Source: Candidatus Cloacimonadota bacterium (GTDB lineage: Bacteria; Cloacimonadota; Cloacimonadia; Cloacimonadales; Cloacimonadaceae). From it: 8,769 nucleotides of DNA. The DNA lies in contig JAEWNJ010000051.1 in assembly GCA_023392795.1 (NCBI GenBank), positions 1-8,769 on the forward strand, in the 5' to 3' direction. The translations under genes and the position numbers were made by a program. Below are positions 5,296-8,769 of this stretch, piece after piece. The notes under the pieces were generated by a model. It did no database searches. It was given only the letters and a program-made list of their open reading frames with translations, and was not told the origin of the DNA. Positions within the stretch are counted from its first letter, which is position 1. Each line of letters begins with the position of its first letter.

Positions 5296-6371
5296 TGGGT
5301 AAAAGAAAGGGAAGCTCGTTCTTCGGCATCGGCAAGCTGTTTTCTGCTCTCTACAAGGTGATCCTGATCGATCTGTACAAGGCTTATCTGGTGTTGGCCT
5401 CCGCACCGCGCCGCCGGAAGCTCTGGCAGCAGATCAGCCACTTTCTGGGCATCATGTACACGCGCATCGTGAAGGAAAAAATCCCCCGGGAAGCCGGCAG
5501 CCTGGCATACACCACCATTTTGGGCTTCATTCCCTTCATCACTTTCATCGTGATGCTGGCGCCCGATCTCCCCTTTTTGAACCTGAAGGAACGCATCGCC
5601 TCCGTGGTGGCCAAGAACTTCATCCCCGGTTCCGCGAACACAGTGATGGACCTGATCAATGAGATGATTCAACGCCGCATGGGCCTGAACATCATGGTCT
5701 TCGTGATCCTGCTGGTCTCGTCTTATCTGCTGTTTAACAATATCCGCAGCACCTTTGACCGCATTCTGAGCACTCACGCGCCCCAAAATCAGGATATCAT
5801 CACGCAATTCATCAAGTTTTTCGGAACTCTGGTGTTTGGGCTGCTGGTGATTGTGCTGCTTTTTTCCAGCTCATCATTGCCCATCATTTCGCGCGTGCTG
5901 CGTTCGCCGCTATTTACCTGGCTATCTTACATATTGCCCTTCGTGGTGCAATTTGCCGCGCTGCTCTTTTTGTATTTGCTGCTCCCCACTGCCAAGATCA
6001 AGCGCGCCAGCCTGATCCGCGGTACTTTTTGGACTACCGTGATCTGGGTGCTGGTAAAATCCGGATTTGATTCCTACATCTTGAATCTGACCAGTTATCA
6101 GGCCGTGTATGGCGTTCTGGCGGCGCTGCCCATCTTTCTCTTTTGGATATATGTAAACTGGATGATCATCCTGGGTGGCGTGGTGTTGGTAAGCGTGATC
6201 GACAACAAGGAAAACGAAGAGATCATCCAGAAAGTACCCCAACAAGTGGTTCGCCTTAGCCTCGAGATGTACAGCGACGGCAAGCTGAACGAGAGTCTGA
6301 AGAGCTACATCAGCAAGCAAGATATTAAAGATTTAGTCGAGCTGATCGACAAGGAAGGATCTGATGAATAA
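5295..6371 (+). CDS. YihY/virulence factor BrkB family inner-membrane protein
   Basis: A 358-residue polytopic protein. Six hydrophobic segments lie at about 70-90, 131-150, 173-193, 208-231, 243-257 and 270-301. Family motifs include EAGSLAYTTILGFIPF (66-81) and YQAVYGVLAALPIFLFWIYV (268-287), followed by NWMIILGG. The long basic cytoplasmic N-terminus (about 1-60) and a charged C-terminal tail of about 55 residues are typical of this family. These proteins were once called RNase BN in error; their role is still unclear (envelope or transport functions have been proposed). ATG 5295 shares its A with the permease stop (TGATG), with GGGAGGAG just upstream, so translation is coupled. A GTG at 5292 is a less likely start. 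Its place next to an envelope ABC transporter fits a membrane-related role. Confidence 0.9.
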   Translation: MGKRKGSSFFGIGKLFSALYKVILIDLYKAYLVLASAPRRRKLWQQISHFLGIMYTRIVKEKIPREAGSLAYTTILGFIPFITFIVMLAPDLPFLNLKERIASVVAKNFIPGSANTVMDLINEMIQRRMGLNIMVFVILLVSSYLLFNNIRSTFDRILSTHAPQNQDIITQFIKFFGTLVFGLLVIVLLFSSSSLPIISRVLRSPLFTWLSYILPFVVQFAALLFLYLLLPTAKIKRASLIRGTFWTTVIWVLVKSGFDSYILNLTSYQAVYGVLAALPIFLFWIYVNWMIILGGVVLVSVIDNKENEEIIQKVPQQVVRLSLEMYSDGKLNESLKSYISKQDIKDLVELIDKEGSDE

Positions 6372-7911
6372 ATACGCACTGATCAGTGTGAGTGACAAGA
6401 CCGGAATCGAAACCCTGGCCATAGAATTGGAGGCCCTGGGTTACAAGATTCTATCCACCTCAAACACCGCGAGGCATCTGAAACAATTTTGCCGCTCCCT
6501 GGTGCAAGTGAGCGACTACACCGGGTTCCCCGAGATTCTGGACGGACGAGTGAAGACCCTGCATCCCAAGATTCATGGCGGCATTCTGGCAGACCGGACA
6601 AAGGACGATCATCTCCGCAGTCTCCAGGAACACGGGATCGATAGCATCGACATCGTGGTGGTGAACCTCTATCCCTTTGCTGATGTGCGCCAGAAGGAAA
6701 ATTCCACTCACGCCGAGATCATCGAGAATATCGATATCGGCGGACCCTCGCTGATCCGCGCCGCCGCCAAAAATTACCGCCATGTGACCGTTTTGTGCGA
6801 TCCCAAGGACTACGTACCCACTTTGGAGCACCTGAAACAGAGCAGCGAGCTCCCGGAATGCATCAGCAGCTATCTGGCGCAGAAAGCCTTTGCCATGGTC
6901 TCCCAGTATGATTCCATAATAGCGGGATACTTTGAGGATTACATAAACGAGAATCATCCCGCCGAGGAAATGCCGCCCTTTATGGATCTAAGCTGCAGCC
7001 TGAAACAACAGCTCCGCTACGGCGAAAATCCCCATCAGAAAGCGGCTTTCTATGTAAACAAGAGCGACGGATGGGAAGTACTACACGGTAAGGAACTATC
7101 TTTCAATAACATCCTGGATATCGATTCTTCCCTGCGCGCCATCCGGCTCTTTCCTGAACCCACGGTGATCATCATCAAACACTGCAATCCCTGTGGCATC
7201 GGCTCCGGGCACAACCTGGCGGATGCCTATCGCAAAGCCTTTGCCACCGACACTGTAGCGCCCTTTGGCGGAATCGTGGTGGTGAACCGCAAGCTGGATC
7301 TGGAAGCCGCGGTGATGATAAACCGCATCTTTACTGAGATCATCATCGCCCCCGCGTATGAAGACGGCGTGCTGGAGGTATTGATGAAAAAGAAGAGCCG
7401 CCGCTTGATAGCTTACGATCCCGCCATCCTCGCCAAACCCGGCAACCCCTACGAGATCAAGACCATGCGCTGGGGCTATCTGGCGCAGGAATGGGATAAT
7501 GTATCCGAGAGCATCGAGGATTGGCAGGTGGTCACCCACCGCCAGCCCTCCAAGGAAGAGTTTGCCGCCATGATCTACGGCTGGAAGGCAGTCAGTCTGC
7601 TGAAATCCAACGCCATCGCTCTGGGATATCCCGATCAGATCATCGGTTTTGGCATTGGCCAGACCAGCCGCATCGACAGCACCTCCATCGCCATCTGGAA
7701 GGCAAAGAAGTTCCACCACGATCTGACCAAAGCAGTCTGCGCGTCCGACGGATTTTTCCCTTATCGTGACAGCATCGACGAGCTTTATCAAGCGGGGATA
7801 AAGGCTGTGATCCAGCCCGGAGGCTCCAAGGGTGACGAGGAATGCATCAAGGCCTGTGATGAACTGGATATGAGCATGGTTTTCACGGGATACCGCCACT
7901 TCCGGCACTAA
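6364..7911 (+). CDS. purH: Bifunctional AICAR formyltransferase/IMP cyclohydrolase PurH
   Basis: A 515-residue full-length enzyme for the last two steps of de novo IMP synthesis: formylation of AICAR with 10-formyl-THF, then ring closure of FAICAR. The N-terminal cyclohydrolase (MGS-like) domain shows ALISVSDKTG (5-14), DGRVKTLHPKIHGG (60-73) and NLYPF (101-105). The transformylase part shows LRYGENPHQKAAFY (217-230), the catalytic Lys-His pair in IKHCNPCG (271-278), FGGIV (301-305), LKSNAIAL (413-420), SDGFFPYRD (461-469) and the ending MVFTGYRHFRH. One oddity: the usual STGGT phosphate-binding turn reads STSNT at 31-35, replacing the glycine pair. The start overlaps the upstream gene by 8 nt, with AAGGA (6355-6359) 4 nt before the ATG. 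It is an unusual passenger in an envelope operon. Confidence 0.97.
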   Translation: MNKYALISVSDKTGIETLAIELEALGYKILSTSNTARHLKQFCRSLVQVSDYTGFPEILDGRVKTLHPKIHGGILADRTKDDHLRSLQEHGIDSIDIVVVNLYPFADVRQKENSTHAEIIENIDIGGPSLIRAAAKNYRHVTVLCDPKDYVPTLEHLKQSSELPECISSYLAQKAFAMVSQYDSIIAGYFEDYINENHPAEEMPPFMDLSCSLKQQLRYGENPHQKAAFYVNKSDGWEVLHGKELSFNNILDIDSSLRAIRLFPEPTVIIIKHCNPCGIGSGHNLADAYRKAFATDTVAPFGGIVVVNRKLDLEAAVMINRIFTEIIIAPAYEDGVLEVLMKKKSRRLIAYDPAILAKPGNPYEIKTMRWGYLAQEWDNVSESIEDWQVVTHRQPSKEEFAAMIYGWKAVSLLKSNAIALGYPDQIIGFGIGQTSRIDSTSIAIWKAKKFHHDLTKAVCASDGFFPYRDSIDELYQAGIKAVIQPGGSKGDEECIKACDELDMSMVFTGYRHFRH

Positions 7912-7917
7912 AAATGT

Positions 7918-7923
7918 TTGACA
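7918..7923 (+). promoter_or_regulatory. -35-like box ahead of the tRNA
   Basis: A consensus TTGACA lies 7 nt after the purH stop and 37 nt before the tRNA. No good -10 hexamer sits at the standard 16-18 nt spacing; the nearest AT-rich candidate (TAAAAG, 7937-7942) is 13 nt away. Independent transcription of the tRNA is plausible but not shown, and processing out of a purH read-through transcript is the alternative. Confidence 0.25.
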
Positions 7924-7960
7924 GAATCGGCATGAATAAAAGAGTGACGCCATCCCCTGC

Positions 7961-8051
7961 GGAGATGTGTCCGAGCTGGCTGAAGGAGCACGATTGGAAA
8001 TCGTGTAAACGTGCGAGCGTTTCTAGGGTTCGAATCCCTACATCTCCGCCA
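7961..8051 (+). tRNA. tRNA-Ser(GGA)
   Basis: A complete class II tRNA. The acceptor strands GGAGATG (7961-7967) and CATCTCC (8041-8047) pair fully, with discriminator G at 8048 and an encoded CCA at 8049-8051. The anticodon stem CACGA/TCGTG encloses the loop TTGGAAA, with anticodon GGA at 7996-7998, which decodes UCC and UCU as serine. The long variable arm (AAACG/CGTTT) is expected for tRNA-Ser. The T arm has AGGGTTCGAATCCCT. Two flanking bases (GC at 7959-7960) can extend the acceptor stem against G8048 and C8049 in the precursor. No integrase gene or duplicated 3' end is seen beside it. Confidence 0.97.
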
Positions 8052-8152
8052 CTTTTATTTATGGCAGATTTATCCCTATATGGCAGTTTTGATACCTCTA
8101 TTGGGCCGAAAAAGGCCATACATAACACCAGCAATTTATCAAGGAGGCTCAC

Positions 8153-8769
8153 ATGAGCACCACAACCAAAACCCTTTTGATTATCTTCGCAGTACTGATC
8201 CTGCTGATCGGAATGTCTTACTGCACGGGCCGCAAGCTCGGCAAGATGGCCGGGGGCCCCGGAGCAGCAGTCATCACCGATGATAGTTGGCTACGCGTAA
8301 ATCCCAGCGCCTATCTGGCGGATTACAACGAGATCATGCCTATGCAATTCTTGGGCGACAGCGCCGCCAACAGTACGCAGAGCATCTGCGCCAAGATCAG
8401 GCACAGCGCGAACGACAAGCGCATCAAGGGCATCATTCTGGAACCTGGAATGCTGCAGATTTCCCTGCCCGCACTCAACGAGATCGGCATCGCCATCGCC
8501 GATTTCAAGGTATCCGGCAAACCCGTTTACGCCTATGGCGATTACCTCAGCCAGGGCGACTATCTGCTGGCATCGTATGCGGACGAGATCTTTATGGAAC
8601 CTTCCGCTTCCGCTGGCTTAATGCTGACGGGTACTTCAGCGAACTCCCTGTTTTACAAGGATATGTACGACAAACTGGGCATCAAGATGCACGTGATCCA
8701 GGCCGGGGAATTCAAAGGCGCGGGCGAGCCCTATTCTCAGACCTCATTTTCCGAAGGCACCCGGCAGAA
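8153..8769 (+). CDS. sppA: Signal peptide peptidase SppA-like, S49 family (3' partial)
   Basis: The frame runs off the right edge with 205 codons visible. Residues about 7-23 (TLLIIFAVLILLIGMSY) are an N-terminal membrane anchor. A Cys follows (LIGMSYC), but the context is a poor lipobox. The segment GDYLLASYADEIFMEPSASA (135-154) and then AGEFKGAGEPYSQTSFSE (184-201) match the long SppA family. Lys188, in the place of the conserved G-x-Y-K-S-A-x-E-P motif, is the likely general base. The catalytic Ser would lie beyond the window, so completeness cannot be judged. Such enzymes degrade cleaved signal peptides in the membrane. ATG 8153 has a perfect AAGGAGG (8141-8147) 5 nt upstream. The 101 nt between the tRNA and this gene hold a short GGCC/GGCC hairpin (8104-8117) without a T-run. 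Confidence 0.88.
   Translation, partial: MSTTTKTLLIIFAVLILLIGMSYCTGRKLGKMAGGPGAAVITDDSWLRVNPSAYLADYNEIMPMQFLGDSAANSTQSICAKIRHSANDKRIKGIILEPGMLQISLPALNEIGIAIADFKVSGKPVYAYGDYLSQGDYLLASYADEIFMEPSASAGLMLTGTSANSLFYKDMYDKLGIKMHVIQAGEFKGAGEPYSQTSFSEGTRQ

Noticed and set aside
4591..5406. Minus-strand ORF of 271 codons
   Set aside because: It lies opposite the ABC permease, is rich in His, Arg and Gln as expected of an antisense shadow, and has no domain.
7096..7953. Minus-strand ORF of 285 codons
   Set aside because: It is antisense to purH, whose motifs are intact across the whole stretch.
7914..8283. Plus-strand ORFs 7914-8156 and 8011-8283
   Set aside because: Both run through the tRNA-Ser gene, and the second also overlaps the start of the SppA-like gene in another frame.

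Overview
The window looks like a chromosomal piece of an uncultured Gram-negative bacterium. The evidence for a diderm is a MacB/LolCDE-type ABC transporter and an SppA-type membrane peptidase. Protein style and gene mix remind me of Candidatus Cloacimonadota (WWE1), but that is an impression I could not test by search. Two zones differ in character. Positions 1 to about 3380 are visibly more AT-rich, with short accessory genes and long gene-free stretches. From about 3396 onward the DNA is more GC-rich and densely packed with conserved genes on the + strand.

The accessory zone holds what I read as two adjacent toxin-antitoxin-chaperone (TAC) units built on SecB-like chaperones. Unit 1 is cut by the left edge: an XRE-type helix-turn-helix antitoxin, probably with two HTH domains (1-549), is followed 12 nt later by a SecB-like protein (562-990). 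Unit 2 is complete and tightly overlapping: a HigB-like toxin (1218-1520), a HigA/XRE-like antitoxin with a C-terminal extension (1498-1920) and a second, divergent SecB-like protein (1910-2416). A perfect 16-bp palindrome lies just before the toxin and is a good operator candidate. By analogy with mycobacterial HigB1-HigA1-Rv1957, each chaperone would protect an antitoxin that is unstable without it.

Between 2417 and 3395 there is no confident gene. The stretch contains a terminator-like hairpin, an isolated hairpin, a GC-rich run of six consecutive hairpins (2943-3109) that could be a structured RNA or a folded DNA element, a protein-like open reading frame without a start (3079-3246), and a 34-codon small ORF with a good ribosome binding site (3275-3379). 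The first 46 nt of that small ORF are duplicated at 1110-1155, upstream of TAC unit 2, where the copy has a stop at codon 4.

The core zone is one apparent operon: an ABC ATPase (3396-4079), its MacB/FtsX-type permease (4060-5295), a YihY/BrkB-family membrane protein (5295-6371) and purH (6364-7911), every junction overlapping. The first two genes should form an envelope transporter that moves lipoproteins or other hydrophobic cargo. PurH performs the last two steps of IMP synthesis. A class II tRNA-Ser(GGA) with encoded CCA follows, then an SppA-like signal peptide peptidase gene that runs off the right edge.
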